This document shows positions 8,439 through 16,490 of a DNA stretch of 64,000 bases, piece after piece (within the stretch, counting starts at the first letter, position 1; each line of letters starts with the position of its first letter). The notes under the pieces are model-generated. The model ran no database searches. It saw only the letters and a list, made by a program, of their open reading frames with translations, and had not been told where the DNA came from. A program made the translations under genes and the position numbers. The DNA is from Ideonella paludis (GTDB lineage: Bacteria; Pseudomonadota; Gammaproteobacteria; Burkholderiales; Burkholderiaceae_C). The DNA lies in NCBI RefSeq assembly GCF_018069865.1, contig NZ_JAGQDG010000003.1, positions 124,001 through 188,000 of the forward strand, read 5' to 3'.

Positions 8439-9190
8439 TCGACAAGCTCGCGCTCGCCCCGCTGCTGCTCTGGCAAGGCCGCCAAGTGCGGCGCTCTGCG
8501 CTGCGCCTGCCAGAAGCGGCAGGCCCCCGGCAGGGCGTGGAAGAGCCCGAGATGCGCTTTAACGTCGAAAGTGACCCGCTGAAGCTGCTGGTGCTCGGAG
8601 ACTCCTCCGCTGCTGGGGTGGGCGTGGAGCACCAACACCAAGCCTTGGCGCAACCCTTGGCGGCTGCCTTGGCCCACCGCCTGGCCCGCCCGGTGGCTTG
8701 GCGCTTGCTGGCCCAAACCGGCCACACGGCCGCCGACGCGCTGGCTCAGTTGCAAGCCAGCCCACCCGAACCTACCGACTGGATGTTGGTCATCGTGGGC
8801 GTCAACGACGCGGTGGCTCAGACCCCAGCCTCGCGCTTCACACACACCCTGGACGCCATTGACGCTTGGGGCCGCGCCCACTTGGGCTTGCGCCACACCC
8901 TGCACAGCGCTCTGCCGCCCATGGACCAATTCCCGCTGTTGCCTTGGCCGCTGCGCAGCGTGCTGGGCCGCGACGCCCGCAAGCTCGACGCCGCCGCGCG
9001 CAGCCGTGTCTCCTGCGCCGCCGGCCGCCATCACGCTTTCTTGCCGGCACTGCCCGGCCCAGCCGCTCAATGGATGGCCGACGACGGCTTTCACCCCGGC
9101 CGCGCGGGGTATGCGGCCTGGGCCGAGCACCTGGCGAGCTTCATCGCCCAGGTGGATGAGGGTGAGGTGGATCAGGGCTTGGTGGCCTGA
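8435..9190 (+). CDS. SGNH/GDSL-type esterase
   Basis: A 251-residue SGNH hydrolase: VLGDSSAAGVG near residue 52 gives the nucleophile block, IVGVNDAVA near 118 gives the Gly/Asn blocks, and DDGFHPGRAGY near 217 gives the Asp-His pair. There is no obvious signal peptide, so it is probably cytoplasmic. It likely cleaves an ester or thioester. The GTG start overlaps the TGA of the upstream hydratase (GTGA), which shows translational coupling and places it in the beta-oxidation operon. Confidence 0.85.
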   Translation: MIDKLALAPLLLWQGRQVRRSALRLPEAAGPRQGVEEPEMRFNVESDPLKLLVLGDSSAAGVGVEHQHQALAQPLAAALAHRLARPVAWRLLAQTGHTAADALAQLQASPPEPTDWMLVIVGVNDAVAQTPASRFTHTLDAIDAWGRAHLGLRHTLHSALPPMDQFPLLPWPLRSVLGRDARKLDAAARSRVSCAAGRHHAFLPALPGPAAQWMADDGFHPGRAGYAAWAEHLASFIAQVDEGEVDQGLVA

Positions 9191-9248
9191 GCGTTCGTCC
9201 GAGCCGCGTTGGTCGTGCAGTGGATACGGATGTGACTGAGCCCGCCAC

Positions 9249-9674
9249 TCAGTCCGCGAGGGCTTGCCGCTCCGCAGCCCGTTGATGGCTGATCCACTCG
9301 CTGCCGGCACGCAGCTTTTTGGCCAGCGGCGAGCCCGGGTCCACCACCCGCCAAAACGGAGTGACCTGTTGCAGCGGCACACCCGCCTGAATGTCGTCCC
9401 AGGCGGCTTCAGACACCGTCCTCAGGAAAATGGCGGTGGACACTGGGCAGGTAGCCTCTGCACCGTGCAGGGCGGCGAGTTCGTGCCGCACCTGTTGCAC
9501 CTCCCGGGTCTCGCCGGCCGGGACTTTTGAGCGCAGGTAGTCTGCCAGTTCCACAGGGCAAGAAATTAACAAGCGTGATCCTGCAGGCACGCCCGCAAAA
9601 TCTTTGTCCAGCACCACGGTGTGCGGGGGCTTGGCCTTCAATTTGTCCTTCCAGGTTTTGGGCTTTGTGGGCAT
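9249..9674 (-). CDS. Conserved protein, tentatively MGMT-like family
   Basis: A 141-residue cytoplasmic protein with a GGAG ribosome-binding site 5 bases before its ATG. From memory it resembles a small conserved family (KTWKDKL start, FAGVPAGSRLLI, CPVSTAIFLRTVSEAA, TPFWRVVDPGSPLAKKL) sometimes labelled MGMT family because of a remote likeness to alkylguanine-DNA alkyltransferase C-terminal domains. The canonical alkyl-acceptor PCHR motif is absent; the cysteine in TCPV is in a different context. It stands alone and antiparallel to its neighbours. Gene reality is quite certain, the family name is not. Confidence 0.65.
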   Translation of the reverse strand: MPTKPKTWKDKLKAKPPHTVVLDKDFAGVPAGSRLLISCPVELADYLRSKVPAGETREVQQVRHELAALHGAEATCPVSTAIFLRTVSEAAWDDIQAGVPLQQVTPFWRVVDPGSPLAKKLRAGSEWISHQRAAERQALAD

Positions 9675-9792
9675 GGGGGCTCCTTGTGGCGATGTGCGCA
9701 GCAGATTTTCTGCGCAGGGGGTCCAGAGACCAATAATCCCCGTGAAGACCCTGAGGGCTGGGCGCTGGCGCGTGACTGCGGCCTGCTTGCTT

Positions 9793-9820
9793 GGCGGGCA
9801 AGAGCGCCCGCCGCTTTTTT
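9793..9820 (+). terminator. Intrinsic terminator just upstream of the SDR gene
   Basis: GGCGGGC (9793-9799) pairs with GCCCGCC (9806-9812) over a 6-base loop, followed by GC and six T (9815-9820). It points in the plus direction and ends only 14 bases before the GAGGAG of the SDR gene. It may stop read-through from the operon ending at 9190. TACCGT at 9823-9828 could then act as a -10 box for the SDR gene. Confidence 0.7.
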
Positions 9821-9847
9821 GCTACCGTAGGGCTGAGGAGGCTCAAC

Positions 9848-10534
9848 ATGAATTTCCCTACTTCTTTGGCCGGCCAACGTGTCCTGATCACCCATGCCCA
9901 GGCCTTTATGGGCCCGGCCCTTTGCGAGGTGTTTGCCAAGCAAGGTGCTGAGGTCGTGGCCAGCACGGAGGCCCTGGCCAGTGACGATGAAGTTCAGCAG
10001 GTGGTGGCCCGCGCGGGGGCCTTGGATGCCTTGGTCGCCAACCTGGCCTATGAAGCGCCGAGTACGCCGGTGACGGCGGTGGATCAGGCCGAGTGGGATG
10101 CCGTGTTTGCCGCCTTGGTGCATCCTTTGCCGTGGCTGTTCAAGGCCGTGCTGCCGGCGATGCAGGCGCGTCGCCGCGGCAAGATCGTGGTGATGGGCAG
10201 CGCGGCGGCGCTGCGCGGCATGAAGCGCGCCTCGACCTACAGCGCCGCGCGCGGGGCGCAATTGGCCTATGTGCAGGCGGTGGGCGTGGAGATGGCGCCG
10301 CACCAGGTGCAGGTCAATGCCATTGCCCAAAATTTTGTGGACAACCCGACCTACTTTCCGCCCGAAGTGCAGTCCAACCCGCGCTTTCAAGAGCGGGTGC
10401 AGCGCGAGGTGCCGCTGGGCCGCTTGGTGTCTGCCGAGGAAGACGCGGCTTTTGCGGCCTATCTGTGCAGCGACGCGGCCCACTGCTTTGTGGGCCAGGT
10501 GTTCCCGGTGTGTGGGGGCTGGGTGGGGCGATAG
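9848..10534 (+). CDS. Short-chain dehydrogenase/reductase family protein
   Basis: A 228-residue protein with the SDR fold: RVLITHAQAFMGPALCEVF at the N-terminus occupies the nucleotide-binding place but lacks the usual TGxxxGIG glycines. The active-site segment is STYSAARGAQLAYVQ near residue 135, where YxxxK is replaced by YSAAR, and the preceding GSAAALRG has serine. Loss of both the glycine motif and the catalytic lysine suggests an atypical or inactive member. The ATG at 9848 is chosen because GAGGAG lies 7 bases upstream; the longer frame from 9791 reads through a terminator hairpin. The substrate is unknown. Confidence 0.8.
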   Translation: MNFPTSLAGQRVLITHAQAFMGPALCEVFAKQGAEVVASTEALASDDEVQQVVARAGALDALVANLAYEAPSTPVTAVDQAEWDAVFAALVHPLPWLFKAVLPAMQARRRGKIVVMGSAAALRGMKRASTYSAARGAQLAYVQAVGVEMAPHQVQVNAIAQNFVDNPTYFPPEVQSNPRFQERVQREVPLGRLVSAEEDAAFAAYLCSDAAHCFVGQVFPVCGGWVGR

Positions 10535-10537
10535 GGC

Positions 10538-10987
10538 TTAAGGCTTTGGCACCGGCCGGGGCTTGCCCTCGCGATCAATTGCCACATAGGTCAGGTCGGC
10601 GTCGGTGACCTTGACGATCTGCGGATTGGCCGGGTTGCGCTCGGCGAACACGTCCACATGCACCGACACTGAGGTGTTGCCGACGCGCGTGACGTGGGCA
10701 TAGAAGCTCAGCAGGTCACCCACCGAGACCGCTTGCTTGAAGATAAATTGGTTGACCGCCACCGTGGCGACGCGGCCGCGGCTGATGCGCATGGGCAGCA
10801 CCGCACCGGCCAAGTCGACCTGGGCCATGATCCAGCCGCCGAAGATGTCGCCATTGCCGTTGGCGTCGGCCGGCATGGGCATGACGCGCAGCACCAACTC
10901 GCGGTCGGTGGGCAGGGCCAGCGGGCTGGGGGTGGCTTGAGGCACACTGGCCGCAGTGGGATGTGTGTCGGGGCTGTTGGGGCTCAT
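10538..10987 (-). CDS. Acyl-CoA thioesterase, YciA type
   Basis: A 149-residue hotdog-fold protein. NGNGDIFGGWIMAQVDLAGAV near residue 40 is the hallmark helix with the catalytic Asp/Asn region of the YciA/BACH thioesterase group, followed by VAVNQFIFKQAVSVGDLLSFYA. It hydrolyses acyl-CoA in the cytoplasm, which fits the nearby beta-oxidation genes. The ATG at 10987 is preferred because AGGA lies 7 bases ahead; the frame is open further upstream but runs into the divergent ABC gene start region. It converges with the SDR gene (3-base gap) and diverges from the ABC exporter. Confidence 0.9.
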   Translation of the reverse strand: MSPNSPDTHPTAASVPQATPSPLALPTDRELVLRVMPMPADANGNGDIFGGWIMAQVDLAGAVLPMRISRGRVATVAVNQFIFKQAVSVGDLLSFYAHVTRVGNTSVSVHVDVFAERNPANPQIVKVTDADLTYVAIDREGKPRPVPKP

Positions 10988-11048
10988 GGCGGCGTCCTGA
11001 AAATGTGAAAGCGCACCCGGTGCGCTCGATGAGCAGGATTCTTTCACG

Positions 11049-12905
11049 ATGCGACGAATGAGTGCGGCCCCGGCAGAAATACCTGCTGGCCCCCAAGCTA
11101 CCCCTGAACCCCGCTCGGATGCGGCCACCTTGAAGCGGCTGCTGCCCTATTTGTGGCCCTATCGCTGGCGGGTGGCGGCAGCGCTCACCTTTTTGGTGGC
11201 CGCCAAACTCACCAACCTGGGGGTGCCACTGCTGCTCAAGCAGTTGGTGGACAGCCTGAGTCTGTCCAACACTGACCCCAAGGCCTTGCTGGTGGTCCCT
11301 GCGGGCCTGCTGGTGGCTTATGCGGCGCTGCGCCTGGGCACCTCGGTGTTCACCGAGCTGCGTGAGCTGGTGTTTGCCAAGGCCACGCATGGCGCGGCAC
11401 GGCAGATTGCGCTGGAGGTGTTTCAGCATTTGCATGCCTTGAGCCTGCGCTTTCACCTGGAGCGCCAAACCGGCGGCATGACGCGGGACATCGAGCGCGG
11501 CACGCGGGCGCTGCAGTCGCTGGTGTCCTACTCGCTCTACACCATCGTGCCCACGGCGGTGGAGCTGCTGCTGGCGCTGGTGCTGCTGGGGTCGGCCTAT
11601 GACATGGGCTTTGTGTGGATCACGTTGGCGGCGCTGGCCGCGTATGTGGCCTTCACGGTGACAGTCACGGAGTGGCGCACGCAGTTTCGCCGCCGCATGA
11701 ATGAGCTGGACTCCAAGGCCCACAGCCGCGCCATTGACGCGCTGCTGAACTATGAAACGGTGAAGTACTTCAACAACGAGGCTTTTGAGGCCCAGCGCTA
11801 TGACCAGGGCTTGGATGCCTACCGCAAGGCGCAGATCCAGTCGCAGACCTCGCTGTCGCTGCTCAACACCGGGCAGCAGCTGATCATTGCGCTCTCGCTC
11901 TTGGCCATGCTGTGGCGCGCCACCACGGGCGTGGTGGAGGGGCGACTGACCCTGGGCGATCTGGTGATGATCAATGCGCTGCTGATCCAGCTCTACATCC
12001 CCATGAACTTCTTGGGCGTGCTCTACCGCGAGATCAAGCAAAGCCTGGCCGACCTGGACAAGATGTTTGGCCTGCTGGAGCGCGAGCGGGAGGTGGCTGA
12101 TGCGGCCGGGGCGGCCGCGCTGCAGGTGCAAGGCGCCACCGTGCGCTTTGAAGAGGTGAGCTTTGCCTACGACCCCGCGCGGCCCATTTTGCAAGGCCTG
12201 AGCTTTGAGGTGCCGGCGGGCAAGACCGTGGCGGTGGTGGGCGCCAGTGGCGCGGGCAAAAGCACGCTGGCGCGGCTGCTCTACCGTTTTTATGACGTGA
12301 GCGGCGGGCGCATCACCATTGACGGCCAAGACATTCGCAGCGTCACGCAAGACAGCTTGCGCCGGCACATTGGCATCGTGCCCCAAGACACGGTGCTGTT
12401 CAACGACACGGTGGCCTACAACATTGGCTATGGGCGTACTGGCGCCAGCCAAGCCGAGATTGAAGCCGCGGCCCAGGCCGCGCGCATCCATGACTTCATC
12501 GTGGCCCAACCCAAAGGCTATGACACCGTGGTGGGCGAGCGGGGGCTGAAGCTCTCCGGCGGTGAAAAACAGCGCGTGGCCATTGCTCGGACGCTGCTCA
12601 AGAACCCACCCATCATGATTTTTGACGAGGCGACCTCGGCGCTCGATTCCGCCAACGAGCGCGCCATTCAAGGCGAGCTGCGCAGTGCCTCCGTCGGCAA
12701 AACCACCTTGGTCATTGCGCATCGGCTCTCCACGGTGGTGGACGCCCACGAAATTTTGGTGATGGATGCCGGACAGATTGTGGAGCGCGGTGCGCACGCC
12801 AGCTTGTTGGCCCGAGGTGGGCGCTATGCTCGGATGTGGGCGCTGCAAAACAGCGCCGAAAACGGCAGCGATGGGGCCGCTGCTGTGCCCAATGAAGGAC
12901 GCTGA
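11049..12905 (+). CDS. ABC exporter, Atm1/HMT type (permease-ATPase fusion)
   Basis: A 618-residue half-transporter with about six membrane segments in residues 30-320 and a nucleotide-binding domain in 350-590: Walker A GASGAGKST near 397, signature LSGGEKQRVAIARTL, Walker B IMIFDEATSAL, and switch His in VIAHRLST. The intracellular-loop sequence LLNYETVKYFNNEAFE is characteristic of the Atm1/ABCB7 group, which exports glutathione-linked or sulfur-containing compounds. It would act as a homodimer in the inner membrane. The next gene (LysR) starts 3 bases after its stop codon. The substrate is inferred from family only. Confidence 0.88.
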   Translation: MRRMSAAPAEIPAGPQATPEPRSDAATLKRLLPYLWPYRWRVAAALTFLVAAKLTNLGVPLLLKQLVDSLSLSNTDPKALLVVPAGLLVAYAALRLGTSVFTELRELVFAKATHGAARQIALEVFQHLHALSLRFHLERQTGGMTRDIERGTRALQSLVSYSLYTIVPTAVELLLALVLLGSAYDMGFVWITLAALAAYVAFTVTVTEWRTQFRRRMNELDSKAHSRAIDALLNYETVKYFNNEAFEAQRYDQGLDAYRKAQIQSQTSLSLLNTGQQLIIALSLLAMLWRATTGVVEGRLTLGDLVMINALLIQLYIPMNFLGVLYREIKQSLADLDKMFGLLEREREVADAAGAAALQVQGATVRFEEVSFAYDPARPILQGLSFEVPAGKTVAVVGASGAGKSTLARLLYRFYDVSGGRITIDGQDIRSVTQDSLRRHIGIVPQDTVLFNDTVAYNIGYGRTGASQAEIEAAAQAARIHDFIVAQPKGYDTVVGERGLKLSGGEKQRVAIARTLLKNPPIMIFDEATSALDSANERAIQGELRSASVGKTTLVIAHRLSTVVDAHEILVMDAGQIVERGAHASLLARGGRYARMWALQNSAENGSDGAAAVPNEGR

Positions 12906-12908
12906 GCA

Positions 12909-13832
12909 ATGGATACCAAGTGGCTTGAAGACTTTGTGAGCCTGGCCGAAACCCGCAGCTTTTCGCGCTCGGCGCAGTTGCGGCACGTCACCCAGCCCGC
13001 CTTCTCGCGCCGCATCCAGGCCTTGGAGGCGTGGGCGGGCATTGACCTGGTGGATCGCTCGTCCTATCCCACACGCCTGACGGCGGCGGGCGAGACCTTT
13101 CACGCACAGGCGCTGGAGATCCTGGGCAGCTTGCAAGCCACCCGCAACATGATGCGCAGCCACCAAGTGGGTGGGCAAGACATGATCGAGTTTGCGGTGC
13201 CGCACACCCTGGCCTTCACCTTCTTTCCCCACTGGCTGATGGATTTGCGCCAGAAGTTTGGCGAGGTCAAAACCCGCTTGATTGCGCTCAATGTGCACGA
13301 TGCCGTGATGCGCCTGACCGAAGGCGGCTGCGACCTGCTGATTGCCTATCACCACGCCACTCACCCGCTGCAGCTCTCGCCCGACCGCTACGAGATGCTG
13401 ACCCTGGGCCAAGAGACGCTGGCGCCCTATACCAAGGCCGACGCTTCCGGGCAGCCCATGTTCCGCATGCCGGGCAGCCCACGCACGCCGGTGCCGCTGC
13501 TGAGCTATGCCTCTGGGGCGTATATGGCGCGTCTGGTGGAGCAGATCATCAAACACGCCGCCACCCCGCCGCACCTGGACCCGATTTACGAGACCGATAT
13601 GGCCGAAGGCCTGAAGGCCATGGCCCTGGAAGGTCACGGCCTGGCCTTCCTGCCCGCCAGCTCGGTGCGTAAAGAATTGCGCGCCAAGCGCTTGGTGGCG
13701 GCCGGCTCTAGCGACTATGAAATCACCATGGAGGTGCGCATCTACCGAGAGCGCCCCGAATCGGCGCGCCACGGCAAGCCGGCGGTGCAAGAACTCTGGG
13801 ATTTCCTCCAGCAAAGTCGGGGTGCGGCCTAA
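12909..13832 (+). CDS. LysR-family regulator, HypT/YjiE-like
   Basis: A 307-residue LysR protein that starts METKWL-like (MDTKWLEDFVSLAETRSF), with the winged HTH at residues 3-60 (RHVTQPAFSRRIQALE) and a substrate-binding co-inducer domain after about residue 90. The pattern matches the HypT/YjiE subgroup. In related genomes such a gene sits directly before gltI, and here a LysR-type dyad lies 23 bases after its stop codon, in front of gltI. It is therefore the likely activator of the glutamate/aspartate importer; a response to hypochlorite as for E. coli HypT is not shown here. Confidence 0.85.
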   Translation: MDTKWLEDFVSLAETRSFSRSAQLRHVTQPAFSRRIQALEAWAGIDLVDRSSYPTRLTAAGETFHAQALEILGSLQATRNMMRSHQVGGQDMIEFAVPHTLAFTFFPHWLMDLRQKFGEVKTRLIALNVHDAVMRLTEGGCDLLIAYHHATHPLQLSPDRYEMLTLGQETLAPYTKADASGQPMFRMPGSPRTPVPLLSYASGAYMARLVEQIIKHAATPPHLDPIYETDMAEGLKAMALEGHGLAFLPASSVRKELRAKRLVAAGSSDYEITMEVRIYRERPESARHGKPAVQELWDFLQQSRGAA

Positions 13833-13854
13833 GGCCTAGGGTTGACCCTCATGA

Positions 13855-13875
13855 CCTATGCGCATAATGCATAGG
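13855..13875 (+). promoter_or_regulatory. Candidate LysR operator upstream of gltI
   Basis: CCTATGC (13855-13861) and GCATAGG (13869-13875) form a perfect 7-bp inverted repeat with a 7-base spacer, and contain the LysR T-N11-A pattern (T13859, A13871). Its centre is about 64 bases before the transcription start expected from the promoter at 13894-13922, the usual position of a LysR recognition site. A further half-site GTATAGG lies at about 13901-13907, near the -35 region. Confidence 0.6.
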
Positions 13876-13893
13876 CCTCCATTCAAACGGCAT

Positions 13894-13922
13894 TTGCGGT
13901 GTATAGGCCTGCCCGCTACAGT
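13894..13922 (+). promoter_or_regulatory. Candidate sigma-70 promoter of gltI
   Basis: TTGCGG (13894-13899) and TACAGT (13917-13922) are separated by 17 bases and would start transcription near 13929, giving a leader of about 130 bases before the gltI ATG. TTGACC (13842) with CATAAT (13863) is an alternative with a short 15-base spacer that would place the dyad over the -10 box. Confidence 0.45.
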
Positions 13923-14058
13923 CCGCGCCCAACGTGTGCGCTTGTGCATTCAAGCCTGCGGGTTCACCGCACATGACGGGTTTTACCGACTCGGCGTGTC
14001 GCCCCCTGTCCCTAGAATTCCGTTGTTGGAGTTCCTTCCTTCTCTTTTAGGAGTTTTT

Positions 14059-14958
14059 ATGAAGAAGACTTTGCTCGCCTCTGTGGCGGCAGTGGCCATG
14101 TTGGCTGTGGGCGCAGCCCAGGCAGATACCCTGAAGAAGATCAAGGACAGCGGCAGCGTCACCATGGGCGTGCGTGAATCCTCGGGCGCACTCTCCTACA
14201 CCCTGGGCGATGGCAAGTACACCGGCTACCACGTTGAGATCTGCGACAAGGTCTTGTCCGATGTGCGCAAGCAATTGGGCCTGAGCAGCCTGAGCGTCAA
14301 GTACCAGCCCGTGACCTCGCAAAACCGTATTCCTCTGGTGCAAAACGGCACTGTGGACATCGAGTGCGGCTCCACCACCAACAATGCCACCCGCCAGAAG
14401 GATGTGTCCTTCGCGGTGACCACCTTTGTGGAAGAAGTGCGCATTGCGGTGAAGGCCAACTCTGGCATCACCAAGATCGGTGACCTGAATGGCCGCAGCG
14501 TGGCCACCACCACCGGCACAACCTCGGTGCAGACCCTGCGCAAGAACGAGCGCGCCACCGGTGTGGACTTCAAGGAAGTGTTCGGCAAGGACCACGCTGA
14601 CAGCTTCTTGCTGCTGGAGTCGGGCCGTGCCGACGCCTTCGTGATGGACGGCTCGCTGCTGGCGGGTTTGATCGCCAAGTCCAAGAACCCCGCCGACTAC
14701 AAGATCGTGGGCGAAGTGCTGTCGGTGGAACCCATCGCCATCATGATGCGCAAGGATGACCCGGCCTTCAAGACGGCCGTGGACAACAGCATCAAGGCGA
14801 TGATCAAGTCCGGCGAGATCGCCAAGCTCTACGACAAGTGGCTGATGCAGCCTATCCCCCCGGCCAATGCCAAGGTGGGCCTGCCCATGAGCGACAACCT
14901 GAAGGCCGCGTTGGCCAACCCCAACGACAACCCGGCTGAGGCCTACGTCAAGAAGTAA
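14059..14958 (+). CDS. gltI: Glutamate/aspartate ABC transporter, periplasmic binding protein
   Basis: A 299-residue family-3 solute-binding protein. The signal peptide MKKTLLASVAAVAMLAVGAAQA is cleaved before DTLKKIK, and the body shows MGVRESSGALSY, GYHVEICDKV, and ECGSTTNNATRQKDVSFA typical of GltI/DEBP. It captures glutamate and aspartate in the periplasm for GltJKL. The ATG at 14059 is chosen because TTAGGAG lies 6 bases ahead and the signal peptide begins there; the frame is open for 200 bases upstream without features. A hairpin with T run follows the stop codon, which would favour more binding protein than permease. Confidence 0.95.
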   Translation: MKKTLLASVAAVAMLAVGAAQADTLKKIKDSGSVTMGVRESSGALSYTLGDGKYTGYHVEICDKVLSDVRKQLGLSSLSVKYQPVTSQNRIPLVQNGTVDIECGSTTNNATRQKDVSFAVTTFVEEVRIAVKANSGITKIGDLNGRSVATTTGTTSVQTLRKNERATGVDFKEVFGKDHADSFLLLESGRADAFVMDGSLLAGLIAKSKNPADYKIVGEVLSVEPIAIMMRKDDPAFKTAVDNSIKAMIKSGEIAKLYDKWLMQPIPPANAKVGLPMSDNLKAALANPNDNPAEAYVKK

Positions 14959-15016
14959 ATCGCATCGCCGCCTCTGCCTTGGGCACGAGCCCTGGCACAG
15001 GCTGTGCATGCGCTGA

Positions 15017-15056
15017 CGGCGCGGTGCCGCGACAAACGGCCCGCGCCGCGTTTTTT
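15017..15056 (+). terminator. Terminator-like hairpin between gltI and gltJ
   Basis: CGGCGCGG (15017-15024) pairs with CCGCGCCG (15041-15048), followed by CG and six T (15051-15056). It lies inside the operon, 16 bases before the gltJ start. Partial termination or 3'-end protection would raise gltI over gltJKL, a common arrangement for binding-protein operons. Confidence 0.65.
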
Positions 15057-15072
15057 GAGTTGGGAGTCTTGA

Positions 15073-15816
15073 GTGTCGAATTTCGACTGGCAGGTGTTCT
15101 GTAAGGACACCATCGAAGGTGAGGTCGTTGAGCGCTGCTTCGGCAGCGGCGGCTCCATCACCTATCTGGATTGGCTGATGTCAGCCTGGGGCTGGACGCT
15201 CAGCGTCGCCCTGCTGGCCTTGCTGGTGGCCCTGGTGGTGGGCTCCATGATGGGCATATTGCGCACCTTGCCCAGCAAGACCTGGGTGTTGGTGGGCGAT
15301 GCGTGGACCGAGCTGTTCCGCAACATCCCACTGCTGGTGCAAATTTTCCTGTGGTACCACGTGGTGCCCGCCTTGATCCCCGCGCTCAAGAGTGTCCCCA
15401 GTTTTGTGCTGGTGGTGCTGGGTTTGGGCTTCTTCACGTCGGCGCGTATCGCCGAGCAAGTGCGCGCGGGCATTCAGAGCTTGCCCAAGGGGCAGCGCTA
15501 TGCCGGTTTGGCCATGGGCATGACCTTGGCGCAAACCTATCGCTATGTGATCTTGCCCAATGCGTTCCGGGTGGTGATCCCGCCGCTGACCAGCGAGAGC
15601 ATGAACATCATCAAGAACTCGTCGGTGGCTTTTGCGGTGAGCATTGCCGAGCTGACCCAGTTCGCGATGCAGGCCCAAGAAGAAACATCGCGAGGCATTG
15701 AGATTTACCTGGCGGTGACCGGGCTCTATTTCGCCTCGGCCTTCTTGGTCAATCGGATCGCGCTGTTCATTGAGAACCGCGTGCGCATCCCCGGCACGTC
15801 GGGAGCGTCCAAATGA
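15073..15816 (+). CDS. gltJ: Glutamate/aspartate ABC transporter permease
   Basis: A 247-residue inner-membrane permease of the HisM/GltJ type, with about five hydrophobic segments and the EAA loop RYAGLAMGMTLAQTYRYVILPNAFRVVIPPL near residues 140-170. The N-terminus SNFDWQVFCKDT matches GltJ proteins. It uses a GTG start preceded by TTGGGAG. The end overlaps gltK by four bases (ATGA), indicating coupled translation. With GltK it forms the membrane channel for glutamate and aspartate. Confidence 0.93.
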   Translation: MSNFDWQVFCKDTIEGEVVERCFGSGGSITYLDWLMSAWGWTLSVALLALLVALVVGSMMGILRTLPSKTWVLVGDAWTELFRNIPLLVQIFLWYHVVPALIPALKSVPSFVLVVLGLGFFTSARIAEQVRAGIQSLPKGQRYAGLAMGMTLAQTYRYVILPNAFRVVIPPLTSESMNIIKNSSVAFAVSIAELTQFAMQAQEETSRGIEIYLAVTGLYFASAFLVNRIALFIENRVRIPGTSGASK

Positions 15817-16478
15817 GTTTTGATTTTGCTTTCTTGACCTGGGACGTTATCTCCAGCTTCGTCCTCAAGGGCTTGTGGTTCTCGATCCAGCTGACCATTG
15901 TGGCGACCTTGGGCGGCATCGCCTTGGGCACCGTGCTGGCGCTGATGCGCTTGTCCGGCAAGAAGTGGCTGGAAGTGCCGGCTGCAGCCTATGTGAACAC
16001 CTTGCGCTCCATCCCCCTGGTGATGGTGATCTTGTGGTTCTTCTTGCTGATCCCCATGCTGACGGGCCGCCCTATGGGCGCTGAGTTGTCCGCTGTCATC
16101 ACCTTCACGGTGTTCGAGGCGGCCTACTTCTCGGAGATCATGCGGGCGGGCATTCAAAGCGTGTCGCGCGGGCAGGTCAATGCCGGCTATGCCATGGGCA
16201 TGACCTACGGCCAGACCATGAAGCTGGTCGTGCTGCCGCAAGCCTTCCGCAATATGCTGCCGGTCCTGATGACCCAGACCATCATCCTGTTCCAAGACAC
16301 CTCGCTGGTCTATGCCATCGGTGCCTATGACCTGCTGAAGGGCTTTGAAGTGGCCGGTAAGAACTTCAACCGCCCCGTCGAGACCTATGTGGTCGCGGCC
16401 GTGGTTTACTTTGTCATTTGCTTCTCGCTGTCGATGCTGGTGCGCCGTCTGCAGAAGAAGATCCAGATCATTCGATAA
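15813..16478 (+). CDS. gltK: Glutamate/aspartate ABC transporter permease
   Basis: A 221-residue permease, partner of GltJ. It starts MSFDFAFLTWDVISSFVLKGL and carries the ATP-binding-subunit contact loop NAGYAMGMTYGQTMKLVVLPQAFRNMLP near residues 128-155, plus about five membrane segments. Its ATG overlaps the gltJ stop codon. The gltL gene follows 12 bases later with an AAGGAG ribosome-binding site. Confidence 0.93.
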   Translation: MSFDFAFLTWDVISSFVLKGLWFSIQLTIVATLGGIALGTVLALMRLSGKKWLEVPAAAYVNTLRSIPLVMVILWFFLLIPMLTGRPMGAELSAVITFTVFEAAYFSEIMRAGIQSVSRGQVNAGYAMGMTYGQTMKLVVLPQAFRNMLPVLMTQTIILFQDTSLVYAIGAYDLLKGFEVAGKNFNRPVETYVVAAVVYFVICFSLSMLVRRLQKKIQIIR

Positions 16479-16490
16479 GGAGCCCTCACC

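Noticed and set aside
10716-13814. 1032-codon minus-strand frame opposite the ABC exporter and LysR gene
   Set aside because: Both plus-strand genes have intact motifs and this antisense frame has none; its N-terminal side only shadows them.
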